Source: Gorsachius magnificus (taxonomy: Eukaryota; Chordata; Aves; Pelecaniformes; Ardeidae). Taken from it: 64,000 nt of DNA. Where the stretch lies: assembly GCA_034008185.1 (NCBI GenBank), contig CM067082.1, positions 10,028,984-10,092,983 on the forward strand, read 5' to 3'. The translations under genes and the position numbers were made by a program. Every line of letters begins with the position of its first letter. Within the stretch, counting starts at the first letter, position 1. This document shows positions 12,243-25,247 of this stretch, in pieces. The notes beneath the pieces were generated by a model, which searched no databases, was not told the origin of the DNA, and worked only from the letters and a program-made list of their open reading frames with translations.

Positions 12243-12463
12243 GGTCATAGAATCATAGAATCATAGAATCATAGAATGTTTTGGGTTGGAAGGGACCGCT
12301 AGAGGTCATCTAGTCCAACCCCCCTGCAGTGAGCAGGGACACCGCTAACCAAATCAGGTTGCTCAGAGCCCTGTCCAACCTGGTCTTGAATATTCCCAGG
12401 GACGGGGCCTCCACTACCTCTCTGGGCAACCCCTTCCAGTGTTTCACTACCCTGATGGTGGCT
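12243..12463 (-). mobile_element. CR1 LINE, 3' fragment next to another CR1
   Basis: It starts on the + strand with several ATAGAATC units (the octamer tail), then GTTTTGGGTTGGAAGGGACC and the ORF2 C-terminal segment, and stops near 12463. Only about 220 bp is present. It lies tail-first against the 5' end of the CR1 at 11028-12240 with almost no spacer. Either the second copy landed at the end of the first, or it inserted inside it and the remainder was lost. Confidence 0.92.
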
Positions 12464-15400
12464 ACTCATGCTTTACTGCAATGGACCAGAAGTGTGAAGG
12501 CAGCCATGGTGGAATTCATGTCACATGACTTTAAGTGTTGACGAAGTCAGAACAAAATTGTTAATATCACTGAAGATTTTTCCTCCACGTGATCCCATGT
12601 GGACAGTTAATTTCATCCTTCTTTAGGTGGATGGCCATAAAAGGTACATTTTCACCTTTCTGGGGATAACTGAACTAGTAGACGGGTAACTGGAAGATGA
12701 CATGGGAATGGTATTTTCTTGTTAGATAAGAATTGTAAGAGTATGGTTTCTTCAGTAACTTATTGGGTGAAGTTTTTAAGCAAAAATGCTAAGTGTCATT
12801 TAGAAGATAATAAAATAACATCATTTGGTTTAGAGTGCTGAAAGTTATGAAATTCAATGGATTGAATAATCTCTCATTATTCAGACAGTGTAAAGGAAAC
12901 ATCTTGTATTCTTAAATCTACTCATACCTGTCACTGTTTAATAAGGATGAATAAAAGGTGACACATTTTATCATAGCCTGAATAAATGCAGAGAGCTGGA
13001 CATATCCAGGCAGAGAATGACTTGCGATGACAAGGTGACCAGTCAAAAAATAGGAATACAGATTCATGATGTTCCTCTTGGATAGCCACAAGAAATATGG
13101 AAATCCTAGTGCTTCAACCAAACTTTTATATCCTCCTTTGTCTACACCTACATGTTGATGATTTTTCTGAACTCCCAAAGCAAGTCAACACAACAGCTGA
13201 ACTAGAGCACAACTTCCAGAATCCTGGTCTAATTGCTCATCTATGAATGCAGAGTTTAAGAACAAAATCATGCTAATGGAACTGGGATATTTCTTAATTA
13301 TTTGATAATATAACCAACCTTTTCCTTTTCCCTTCCCCAGAACATCCCTAGTCATTGGGCTCTTCCTGATCAAAATATGCTGTTTAATACTATTTTTTAA
13401 AAATTGCAGATGACTTCTAAGGAGCACAAGGGGAATGGTAGTCCTAAGAGAACATCAACAAAAGTTTCTCAAGTGTTGTACTGGTATCTTGGCCTCTCTA
13501 GGGTGGAGTGTACACACACTGTTCAGATCAGCATTTTCTCCTTTAGAGGATACTATGGTTAAAGCACTAACCACCAGTCAAGTGAGACAGAAGGGTATTT
13601 AATCAATAAAAAGTCGGCATGTATGCTTATTTCACTATGCAACAGGGATAGAATAAATCAGTGAAAGCTGTAAAGGCAAGATGTTAAGAAGTCAAGAAAT
13701 ACAAAGAATACATAAAGAGGGGAATTAATTCCTGAATTTAATGCTGTTTTCAATGGCTCAGTCATGAAGTGAGGGTGTTGTGCTTTGTAGGAGATGTTTG
13801 TTGATGTTTTCTTATGCTATACTGTGCATGAAATAAAATCAATATTGTTTTTCTGTTTGCACAGTTGGAACAATAACCATTAAAGGAAATATACTCTTGA
13901 GAGAGTTTAAAGTGGGAATGCCCTCATTGATTTAGGCAGATCCCTCTCATCAAGCCTTTCACTCCCAGGATTCAGGACTGGTCTCCATGTGAAGGCTAGT
14001 ACTGTAATCCATCCAAAAGAGGCACAGGAAACTCAAACAGCTGAAATATAATAATATGTAACTAAAGCCACTATTCTTCTATCAGTGCCTCTACGCAAAC
14101 CTGATGTGCTTCATTCTGCTCATCTCACCAGCTAGTATCCAGGCCTCCCTCCCTGACTAATGAATTTTGCTTGGGCTCTTAGTCAGTACATATTCATATT
14201 TAATGAATTACAAAAGCACAGAACCACCTTTTTAATGGTATGGGGCTGGCTCATCCCAACGGGACCTTCTGACGATAACATGTGTTAGGAGTCACGATTC
14301 ACCACCCAAGTATCCAGTGCAGAGAGGATTCATACTTCTTCGGGGTTTCTCAGCGTCACTGGTTTGCCTTGCAAGACAGAGCAAAGAAACAGATAAAATA
14401 ATGATTATTTTTTTTCTCTCTGTCTTATAGGGTGTACCGTGTCCTTGGATATGGTTGCACTGAGTTGTCCTTATACTCTTAAATGTACAGGACAACTCCC
14501 TGTTTTGCTTGGATTTTCCTGAAAATGTATATAGGAAATCTACTCCCCTCTTACTCAGGAGCCATGTAAGGGCACCTGCAACAAACTTAACCTTATCAGC
14601 TGGACAGTTACAAAATAGTTAAAGGAAAATTAGTCAATACTGCCATAAGTGTGTTGTAAAATATAGTTCTGCTATGTAGTTTAGCTAATATCAGCTTGCT
14701 TATTTTTGCCCACGAGATGTATATCTGACTATATATACTTATAAAACCCTCCCCTTAACTATTGTAGGTTTTCTGACAGGTTTATCTGGGGTTGAATTTT
14801 GCTGTTGGAGAACATTTACCACAGAAAGATAAAGCTACCTTATGCTGGCACAAGTACTCCCTCCTGGACTTTTCCATCTGCTCAGGTTTCAGGGAGCAGA
14901 TGCCAGGATGAATTTCAGACCTGGAAGGTGCAGCTGAGTGAAAGAATGACTTGTGGCTGCAGCAGCTTCCAAATTAAGAACAAACCTTTAAAAAAAGGAG
15001 AGAAAAATAACACTTAAGTCCAGATTCAGTAAAGTGCACTGGCAACAGGGTGATGGGCAGATGATTAATCTGTAAAAAGCCTCTTGCAAAGGCAAAGGAA
15101 GAAGACATTATGAGACAGGGGGAATGACATCTCTGCTAATAATGTCTTGTGGTTTTGGAGAAATTAATATATTGAAAGGAAATATTTTTAAATGGAAAAA
15201 ATGCTCAAAGCAGAACTGAATTTTAAAAATTAATATTTTCTTTTTAGTTAGAAAATCATCGCAAGGTTAAAATGCTGAGAGCCAATTAAGGGCTGGAAAT
15301 ATTTTCATAACAGTCCTCACAGGCTTAAAATAGCAGCTTGTTTCTTACCCTAATAAACCAGCTCTGTGTATCACACATGAGATCTTCAGGCAATGAAGCT

Positions 15401-18400
15401 TCCAGGGTAGAAATACTTTCAAGCTAACCAGTTTTTTAAATAGCATCCTGCTCTTCCACCAAATTTTCAATCAGATCCTTTAAAGGTAATAAATCATCTA
15501 TTTTTAGCCTGTACTATGAGTCCCAGAGGACCTTGCCTCACAACCTGTAGCAGTAGGGTTTATCTGAAAACTCACACAAGTCAATGGATTATATCCTCAC
15601 ACTTCAAATCAGGTTCTGTGGTGGTTTTTTTTTTTCCCCTAAGTCTTGAAAAAATAATGAAATTATGCAGTAATATTATAATGACAACTTCTCTGGATTT
15701 AAATTTATAATCAGCGAATGTAATTAGGTACTATTCTAAGTCAGTTGTTATTTACTTAACATAGCATAATTACTCAATTACATTAAAATAAGAGCTTTTT
15801 GAATAACTTGATTCAAATACTTTATTATTTTTACTTTCATTAATGAGTTCATGTGTGATTTTTTTCCTTAAGCATTTCTAGCAGACACCATTAATACTGT
15901 ATTAAACGTGTTAAATGGGAAGTATGGGAAATGTAGATTATAACATAGAAAATATAAATCACTTCAGAGAAAGCACTTAGGACTGAAGCATTAAAAAGTC
16001 ACGCATCCTTGATTCTCTGGTTATAACAAATATTTGACTGTCTTCATGGAATAGATTAATTCTCCAGCGTTAAGAGAACTTCCACATGTGGCATCATGGA
16101 CCATTGACTATCTAATGTGAATGTCAGAGTGTTTTATTGCTTGAACATTGTGGACTTGATCCATAGCTCACTGAAACACCTTGAAAGACTTTTATTGACT
16201 CCTGTGAGCTTTGAGTTGAACTCAATATTTTCACAATTATTTTTTCTGCCTCCTCTTAATGAGGCTGCAGGTCAGTAGGAGCCAGTGAAATGCTCACCTG
16301 TCAGGAAGCACAGCTTTCTCAGTGGGCAGAAGTGATACTGCTGCCACTGCATGGAAGAGGCAAAAACGCAGTAAGGAAGAGGACGGAGCAGTTCTATAGG
16401 CTCCAAGAGACTGAGATCAGATCTCTGTTCTGCCTCAGTCTTACTGTGGAACCTTAAGCAAATAACTTGTTGTCATATAAATACATCACTTGTTACTTCT
16501 TTTAAACTTAGAATGCCATGAAACCAAGGCAGGAAAACCTTATCAAACCTGGTTAGGTACCAGGTTGCCAAAATGTCCAAGGTTAACCCCCATCTGGAGT
16601 TGGTAGCTAAATTCTCTATTTTCAGGAACAGAAAATGGAGCATTCTATAAATCCCAACCTCTAGAAAAAATTATATCTCATTATCTTTTTGAATGAGTAC
16701 AGTGGCAAGAATTACATTGTAACTCTGTGAGAGGAGTATTTGGGAGCCTCTCCTTACACTTGGTGGAGATACAGTGAGTACAGATGGTGAAGTTAAGGAT
16801 GCAATTTCTTTGACTAACTCTATGCACTGGTTTTAAGATGAAAGGTCCAGCCTGTGATGACTTTGAATGGGAATTTAAAGTGATTTTGTCAGGTGTAGGT
16901 GCCTGCACTGGAAATGTCCATGTTTAATCAGAACAGCTCAATTTCTAAGATGTCCTAATATTATGTTGCAACAGGTACTTGGAAAGGGTCCTTTGCTGTG
17001 CTTATCTGGACCTCTGTTTCACAACCAGAAAATAGGAGTCTCGATGTCTCGGATGTTCAAGAGTGCCAGCTTTTGGTACCCCCAACTCTCACAGGCTGCA
17101 TTTCATTCATTTAAGAGCAGGTGGTGGTTATACTGTACCTTTTCTGCTGAGTCTTCATAATGCTCAGCAGAAAAGCATAGAAAACAAGGACTGAAAATAT
17201 TAAGCACTGCAGCTCAGGTAGGAAAAATAGAACGCATTTCCGTGTAGACTGCCATGTAGGGCCCATTGCTGTGATGTGTGAGAAGCAACAAGAAGACAAC
17301 CTGGAGCTGAGATCTCCACTCTTTAGTGGCACTGAGCTGTGAAACACAAATAAACATTACATGATTTGACCCAAAGAAAATTCATGTAACTTCATGCACA
17401 TGCATACATCCATGCTGGTCAAGTTGAGAGGGTCAACTAGTCACAGTTTTCTGTTTGCATAAATCCAGATTCAGAAACATACAACTGACGATGGCTGAGT
17501 AAAGAATATTCACTTCAGTATTTTTGCAGTGCACAGTAATAACCTTAAATAATTTATCAGTGTTATCTTCTTAAGGAGTCCTTATGAAGAGAACCAGGAA
17601 GATTTCAAGTGAAGTCTTAGGGCCAGTGTTAGCTAGGATAGAGGAGTGTTTTAATTTACTATTCAGTACAACAGAAAGAATTAATAAACTTCTCTTGAGT
17701 TCAAAGAACACAAAATCAGACCTTTTGTGAGTGGGTGAACCTCAGGAGTGGAGCATTGCTGGATTTTGTGCTGACCACTCAGGAGAGTTTTGCTCATGCA
17801 GTTCAGCATGTCAGGAGGCACTGTGCTAGCTCATGTATGCTGGTGTCTGAGGCACAAGGCTGAGGCTAGAAGATGTTAGCTCTGCTGCTGGACCATGATG
17901 TTGGCCATGAAGCTTGAAGTCACTGACCCCCGAGTCAGTAGGGTATTTAGCCAACAACTCCTCAGTCAGGGGCCTTGACCCTTGGTTACAGGGGAGCATG
18001 AACAGTAACAGATAAAATCCAGTGCTGTAAGACAATAATTGGTAAAAGTTATTTTTTTAAACTGACTTCTGTACCCAGGTTATGTTTTGTAGGTAGTTCA
18101 CATATGTAAAATAGTATAAGTACTGGCAAAATGATGGACACTATACTTTAGAGGAAATAACACAGCAAAGAGATTGGGCCTGTAAGAGCTCTGAAGGGAG
18201 GCTACAATTATTAGATCTGCTATAGAAATTTGTTTCCGGATATTAAGTAGCAAAGGAGAATGTTTTGTTATATGGCATGCATGTAGGTCATCTTTTCTCC
18301 TTCATTTGCCCCTTCCAGTAGTCAGCCGCCACAGACTCGTCTGTTATAGTCTTACTTTTAAAATATCATCCATCATTTCCTCTGGACCTGCAAGGAGGTT

Positions 18401-20489
18401 TCTCCTCCAGAAGCCTGGCAGCAGCGTTCTTTAACTCATTGACAACATAATCACACTAAGCCCTGTCAAGGTTTATTTACTGATGATTATTATTCTTTCT
18501 TCCCCTCTACTTTCACCTCACAAGCCATTCACTCCTGGTTGCCATGGAGATGCTACACAGTATTAGTCTAACTTTAGATTAACCTTGTAACCTTGCATAC
18601 TTTGAAATTCTTTATGTTTCTTAGCAACTCAGCTGAATATCTCGATCTTTCAGCTATTCTCCTAGACACTGGAAGAGTGAGTTTACCATCCCTGAGCACA
18701 GGCAATGGCTGTTAGCTTATGACAAGGGAGAAGATGATGCCTTGCCTACATGTGGGTAATCCATGCCTTTTCTCATAGATCTGCTTATGTTTGCTGAAGT
18801 CACCTGAGCATGAAGGGAGTTCTTACATAGATAAGTCTTTCCAGGCTGAAGTCCTGCAAGGATTTGTATTGCAACAGGTTTTCTTTGCAGGAACAAGAGT
18901 AGGAGCTGGGGAAAAGATGAACAAATAAAATGTTAAGAATGTTGCAAAGAAATCTTGAACAAATGGAAGTTTGATAAAAAGATGACATGGATATCCACTC
19001 CTATACCAAAGTAGCATTGTAGGACTTAACCCTAAAGAGGCTTTCAGCTATTAATTGTCTAACCAAGAAATCTGCAAAAGTTGTTAAATGGTTTAGGACA
19101 CTGTCTGTAAACTATCCTTGGTATAACTCCATAGTAGTCAACAGAAGAATCCTTTAATTGAATCAATGATTCAATGTCTCAGTAGAAGTTCCTCATGAGA
19201 ATGTAATAAAGGAGGGAAAATCTCTAGGCAGCAGCATTCTTTCATGCATCTCTAGCTGATACAAACCCCGGCATTCCTGAGCGTTGCAAATTTGTAATGA
19301 ACAGAACAGTGTCAGGAAAATCTGAGTAAGTCCCCAAACAAGATGTGCATACACCAGTGATTCTGGAGACCAACAGTCTCCATCTATTTTCTAACTACCC
19401 ATTCATAGGAGATGGCAATAAGGCTATGTTCATTTACTTAAGCCTCTTTAGGCCCGTGTGAAACTTCAGATATTTACAAAAATATGGACATTTTAAATGG
19501 AAACTAAAACAAGGAAGTTTTACCTATTTTAAATTTTTATGTTGTGCAGACCTTCCTAAGGCTGACTTAATACAGCATAAGCAGCTCTCAGAAATGTCAG
19601 AGTTTCTAAAACAATTCAGACGAAGTATTCCTAAAGGGAACCAAGTGGGAATAAGCTTTGTGCATTCACATCTAGTGCATGCTCTAGCTGTCATGTCTCA
19701 TTTAGCTTCCTATTAGTCCTGTACTTTTCTTCTCTTCTCTAACCTGTGCTCTGTTTTGTAATGTGAAAAAAGGCAACAAAATGTTGACAGAGGAACTGCT
19801 CTGATTGCCGCTCCAGACTTCTGTCTGATAGAGGCTGGAGGATGCTTTGGGAAACAGAAGTGGGTAGAAGTTCTGCTGCTCTCCTTCTCCTTTTTTGAGG
19901 AATAGTTGGGACAATTTCTTTTGTACCACCTCTGTAAAAACCCACTGTGTACCTATCTGGATTTCACTTACATTGCAGGCCAGTTTCTTCTCCTCATAGA
20001 CTCTCATATAGCAGTAGATGGGAGGGAACTCTAATTAAAGAGAGACTGAAAAACTTCAGACCATACTTCCCACCTTTTTTAGGGTAGTTAATTTAATATA
20101 ACTCCAACCTCTGTCCCTCTTTTTTGGAATACAGCAAGATGCTTATGTCTACCTACCCCTTCTCCCCCACCAAACTATCAAGCCCAAGTATTCTGACAAT
20201 CAACCGAATTGGTAAATGTCATCAGAAATGTTGAATTTCAGAACTATATTTTCTCTGACTAGAAAAAAGTGCAGAAAAAGCAAGTTCTGACCAGAGCAGC
20301 TGTCCAGAACTTGGATGAGTCACACCACGTACAGGATTGCTCTGTATTTTTTGGAAGAAGTGCCCTTTTATCACAATCAGAGTTTGCTAAAGAAAACTGC
20401 TAAACTGTTTTAGTATCTCAGTTATTAGACTGCATGGCCTGGGACAGCAAATCAAGGGGATTCTAAGAAATGGGTTGAATTTATTAAGA
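12464..20489. other. 8 kb of unique AT-rich DNA, no gene recognised
   Basis: The longest open frames are about 100 codons (for example 19702-20007 on the - strand, Lys/Glu-rich at both ends) and show no known domain. A perfect short hairpin at 17139-17175 is listed separately. A partial RFX X-box match, GTTGCCATGGAGAT, occurs at 18538-18551. No LTR or CR1 sequence was seen here. Confidence 0.5.
17139..17175. repeat. perfect 13-bp inverted repeat, 11-nt loop
   Basis: CTTTTCTGCTGAG at 17139-17151 is the exact reverse complement of CTCAGCAGAAAAG at 17163-17175. The loop is TCTTCATAATG. There is no T-run after it that would suggest a Pol III terminator. Function is unknown. Confidence 0.8.
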
Positions 20490-22016
20490 GTTTAGGATGG
20501 CATTCAGATCAGAGTCCTGAGGGAATTGGCTGATGTGGTTTCCAAGACACTCTCCATGATATTTGAAAAGTCATGGCAGTCAGGGAAAGTCACTCGGGAT
20601 TGGAAGAAGGGAAACATTGCACGCATTTTTAAAAGAGGTCAAAAGAAGGACTCTGGGAACTGCCGACCTATCAGCCTCACCTCTGTGCCTGGCAAGATCA
20701 TGGAACAGATCCTCCTAGAAGCTATGCTAAGGCACACGGAGGACAGGGAGGTGATTCAAGACAGCCAGCATGGCTTCACACCAAGGGCAAGTCCTGCCTG
20801 ACCAACCCAGTGGCTTTCTATGATGGGGTGACTGCATCAGTGGACAAAGGAAAAGCAACAGATGTCATCTGCCTGGACTTCTGTAAAGTCTTTGACACAG
20901 TCCCCCCCCCAACATCCTTCTCTCTAAATTGGGGAGAGATGGATTTGATAGGTGGACTGTTCGGTGGATAAGGATTTGATTGGATGGTCACATCCAGAGG
21001 GTAGTGGTCAACGGCTTAGTGTCCATATGGAGACCAGTTACAAGTGGTGTCCTTCAGGAGTCCGTACTGGGACCAGTGATGTTTGGTATTTTCATCAGTG
21101 ACATAGACAGTAAGATCAAGTGCACTCTCAGCAAGTTTGCAGTTGAAACCAAGCTGAGTGGTGCAATTGACACACCAGAAGGATGGGATGTCATCCAAAG
21201 AGACCTGGACAAGCTGGAGAGGTGGGCCTGTGTGAACCTCATGAGGTTCAACAAGGCCAAGTGCAAGTTCCTGCACCGGGGTTGGGGCAACCCCCAGTAC
21301 CAAAACAGGCTGGGGGATAAAGGCATTGAGACCAGCCCTGAGGAGAAAGACTGATGGATGAAAAGTTGGACATGAGCCGGCAATGTGTGCTGGCGGCCCA
21401 GAAGGCCAACCATACCATGGGCTGCATCAAAAGAAGTGTGGCCAGCAGGTCAAGGGAGGTGATTCTGCCCCTCTACTCTGCTCTCGTGAGACCTCACCTG
21501 GAGCCCTGCGTCCAGCTCTGGAGCCCTCAGCACAAGAAGGACATGGAACTGTTGGAGTGGGTCCAGAGGAGGGCCACAAAGATGATCCGAGGGCTGGAGC
21601 ACCTCTACTATGAAGACAGGTTGAGGGAGTTGGGCTTGTTCCACCTGGAGAAGAGAAGGCTGCGGGGAGACCTGATTACGGCCTTTCAGTACCTAAAGGG
21701 GGCCTATAGGAAAGATGGGGAAAATCTTTTTAGTAGGGCCAGCTGTGACAGGACAAGGGGTAATGGTTTTAAACTGAAGCAGGGTAGGTTTAGACTGGAT
21801 ATAAGGAGGAAATTCTTTACAACGAGGGTGGTGAAACACTGGAACGGGTTGCCCAGAGAGGTGGTGGAGGCCCCATCCCTGGGAACATTCAAGGCCAGGT
21901 TGGATGGGGCTCTGAGCAACCTGACTGAATTGAAGATATCCCTGCTCACTGCAGGGGGTCGGACTAGAGGACCTCTAAAGGTACTTTCCAACCCAAAGCA
22001 TTCTATGATTCTATGA
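20490..22016 (+). mobile_element. CR1 LINE, 1.5 kb copy with broken RT
   Basis: The copy starts within ORF2 ([19 protein letters not shown]) and runs through the RT to the 3' tail. Frame breaks include an extra 2 bp near 20776 and an expanded C-run at 20902-20910. RT motif C reads FAVE at 21136-21147 instead of FADD, so both catalytic aspartates of that box are lost. The last third (21354-22016) keeps a 220-codon frame covering the region after the RT, with LSRAS-type C-terminal wording shared with 54104-56055. The tail CATTCTATGATTCTATGA closes it. The protein would have copied CR1 RNA at the target site by target-primed reverse transcription; this copy cannot. Confidence 0.95.
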
Positions 22017-24133
22017 CACTAGGTTTCAGTGAACTGTACCTAATGTGAAGAGAGTTAGCTCATTTCTAAAATTATCACTACTCTTTACATCCTCACTGAA
22101 ATACTCCTAATGAAACCAGTGGGAGTTTTAGTTGAAAGCCTAGATTAATGAAAAGCAGAGGATGAAATATGAAAAATGTAGAAGAGGAGAAAATTGCTGA
22201 TTAAATATCCAGACTTCCTGTACCTTATTCTTACTGAGTTCTAAATTTCTCTATTATCAGTAAATTACACACCTTTGGTTGTCAGTCATATTACATATAG
22301 TCATGTAAAAAGCTTAGCTTTGTTCAATTAATACCAGTCAAGCAAATTTTTTATTCTTAAAAGAGATCTTCCAGAAAAGTGTGTAACTGAAGTCATAAAA
22401 AATTAACCTAAAGTCTTATTAAATATAATTTCAATAGATAGCTTGTTACTGCAACCTCCTTCTGTAAACAAGATTCAATTTACTGTTTTAGTTTAGTAAT
22501 TGCACCACATTCATATTTACTAAAACTTGATGAATTTCCCCTGAGCTGGATGGGACTTATATTGCTAATACCAAATCTGAATATTGAGGAATATTTCTGT
22601 ATGGAAAGTTAGATAGATGACCAAAATTATTCTTCCTCTCATTTCACTGATTTCCACAGAGTGAAGCTCAAGGCAAATTTACCTTCAAGTTATGTTACTG
22701 GAATGCAGGCCAAAAAAAGACAAGACAAAGGGTGTAGTAACCAAGAAGGAATTGTGTTTATATAATTAACTGAGAATCAATCAGAGACATGTGGGAGAGA
22801 ATTATAACTACACCTCAGAATAGCAGAACTTCATTTGTTTTTCTTATAAATTAAAGCTCAGAGGAATGATTATCAATAGGTTGAATCAAGTGCAATACTG
22901 TTCAGCCAGGCTTGAAGCAAATTTGAACACTACCGGACAAGTCTTTGAATTTATCTAAACCCTTTTGCCACTGAGAGTGCTGTTAATATGATGCCAGCTG
23001 GCTTAAATTCAATTTTGTTCGATTCTAGTGTCTGTGTCTAAGAGGTTGAGAACATCCATGTATTCAAACAGCTTGTGTTGGTCTTGAAAACCTTAGGCAA
23101 AGCAGAGAAAGTAGAACCAACCCAAGCCAGAATTGTTTAATGTCTGGGCTATTTAATATTCAATATTGAGCCTCTGTCAGCTTTAACACTACAGGAATGA
23201 TGACCATTAGAATTGGTGAAAATAAAGAGCAAGTCCATGGAAATCAGTACAGACAGATACACTGCATCATGAGACATGAATCAGGTCCTACTTGGTCTGA
23301 AACTGCACAGGGTCAGGTTTTACAAAGGAAATTAACATCATCTGGGCCATTGTCCTTTTCATAATTTTATTTCCAAATGGGGTAGGCCTAGGTAGACAGA
23401 CATTACTTCAGAAAACAGCTTTCCATGGTAATACTTCCCCATTGTCAAAGTAAAATTAATGAAAATACTGTTCATTGAACTGTATTGCGACTGTCAGGAA
23501 CCCAACCAGCTATTTGTCTTCCCAGGAGACCATCTCCTTTTTACTGACTGCCATTCTATTTATATATAGAATCTGCTTGGTAAACGAAAGATTTATTCAT
23601 TTCTTGGGAAAGGGTCAGCACTTCTCCTAGGCACAAATTCCATCTGCTGTCAGATCCATTGTATCAGCTAATAGTTAAAGACAGATGGGGGATGATTTTC
23701 TTTAGGGAACCATGTCTGTTTCACTACAGAAGAAAATAATAGTTTATTAATGTCCAGGAGAATTAGCAGCTTGTTTCAGATCTTTCTTGAAGGGTGCTAA
23801 TTCCTAGAAGGGATTTGTCTTGTAATATTTTCAGCTTGGAATGTATTTCAGGTTTTATTCCAAGCCCTGCAAGTCATGACTCTTGGGAATATCTATTCGC
23901 AGAAGTCCTTGGTTAGTTACATCAGGTACTGCCGGAGGGGTATAGCAGTTTGGTTTTCTTTATAAACTGAAAATACACCCAAGAAATTGGGTAAACATTG
24001 TAGCCCCTCACTGCCTGGGGCTCCATAGAGCCTTAAGTGCCCTGCTATCAACTTGTAGGTTTGAGGCCAGGTAAGCTGTCTTTACACTACAGTCACAACT
24101 GCCATAGCATAAACATGCTTGGGTGCTGCTGCC
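22017..24133. other. unique AT-rich DNA, nothing recognised
   Basis: Long AT-rich stretch without a notable open frame or recognisable repeat. Confidence 0.5.
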
Positions 24134-25247
24134 TGACACCATTTCCCAGAACATTCTCTTGGAGAAACTGGCTGCTTGTGGCTTGGAGGGGTATATTCTT
24201 TGCTGGCTAAAAAATTGGCTGGATGACTGGGCCAAACAGTTATGGTGAACGGAGTTAAATCCAGTTGGCAGTCGGTCACAAGCAGTGTTCCCCAGGGCTC
24301 AGTGTTGAGGCCAGTTCTGTTTAACACCTTTATCAATGACCTGGACGAGGGGATCAAATGCAACCTCAGTAAGTTTGCCGACAACACCAAGCTGGATGGA
24401 AGTGTTGATCTGCTTGAGGGGAGGAAGATTCTACAGAGGGACCTGGATGGGCTGAAATTGATGGGCCAAGGCCAATTGTATGAGATTCAACAAGGCCAAG
24501 TGCCGAGTCCTGCACTTGGGTCACAAAAAACCCATGCAACACTACAGGCTTGGGGAAGACTGACTGGAAAGGACCTGGGGGTGCTGGTCAACAGCCGGCT
24601 GCATATGAGCCAACAGTGTACCCAGGTGGCCAAGAAGGCCAACGGCATCCTGGGTTGTATCAGAAATAGTGTGACCAGCAGGACCAGGGAAGTCATCCTT
24701 CCCTGTACTTGGCATGGGTGAGGCTGCACCTTGAATGCTGTGTTCAGTTTTGAGTCCCTCACTACAGGAAGGACATTGAGGTGCTGGAGTGTGTCCAGAG
24801 AAGGGCAACAAAGCTGGTGAGGGGTCTGGAGCACAAGTCTGATGAGGAGTGGCTGAGTGAACTGGAGTTGTTTAACCTGAAGAAGAGGAAGCTGACAGGA
24901 GACCTTATCACCCTCTACAACTACCTGAAAGGAGGTTGTAGCAATGTGGGTGTTGGTCTCTTCTGCCAAGTAACAAGCAATAGGATGAGAGGAAATGGCC
25001 TCAAGTTGCACTAGGGAAGGTTTAGATTAGATATTAGGAAAAAATTCTTCATAGGAATGGTTGTCAAGCATTGGAATGGGCTGCCCAGAGAAGTGGTTGT
25101 GTCCCCATCCCTGGAGGTATTTAAAAGATGGGTAGATGTGGCATTTAGTGACATGGTTTAGTGGTGGACTTAGCAGTGCTCGGTTTGACTTGCTGATCTT
25201 AAAGGTCTTTTCCAACCTAAATGATTCTATGATTCTATGTTTCTATG
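24134..25247 (+). mobile_element. CR1 LINE, 1.1 kb copy
   Basis: The copy enters ORF2 just after RT motif A and continues through motif B ([14 protein letters not shown]) and motif C. Motif C reads FADN at 24374-24385, so the second catalytic Asp is replaced. A 159-codon frame (24242-24721) ends at a break, and another (24781-25014) covers the C-terminal region. The 3' UTR and tail (AATGATTCTATGATTCTATG) are intact. It is closely related in wording to the copies at 37877 and 51975. Confidence 0.93.

Noticed and set aside
12243..12280. Regular ATAGAATC repeats that could suggest a short CRISPR-like or tandem array
   Set aside because: They are the octamer tail typical of CR1 3' ends and have no spacers.
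18538..18551. RFX X-box candidate GTTGCCATGGAGAT
   Set aside because: The last position departs from the consensus and no promoter context is visible.
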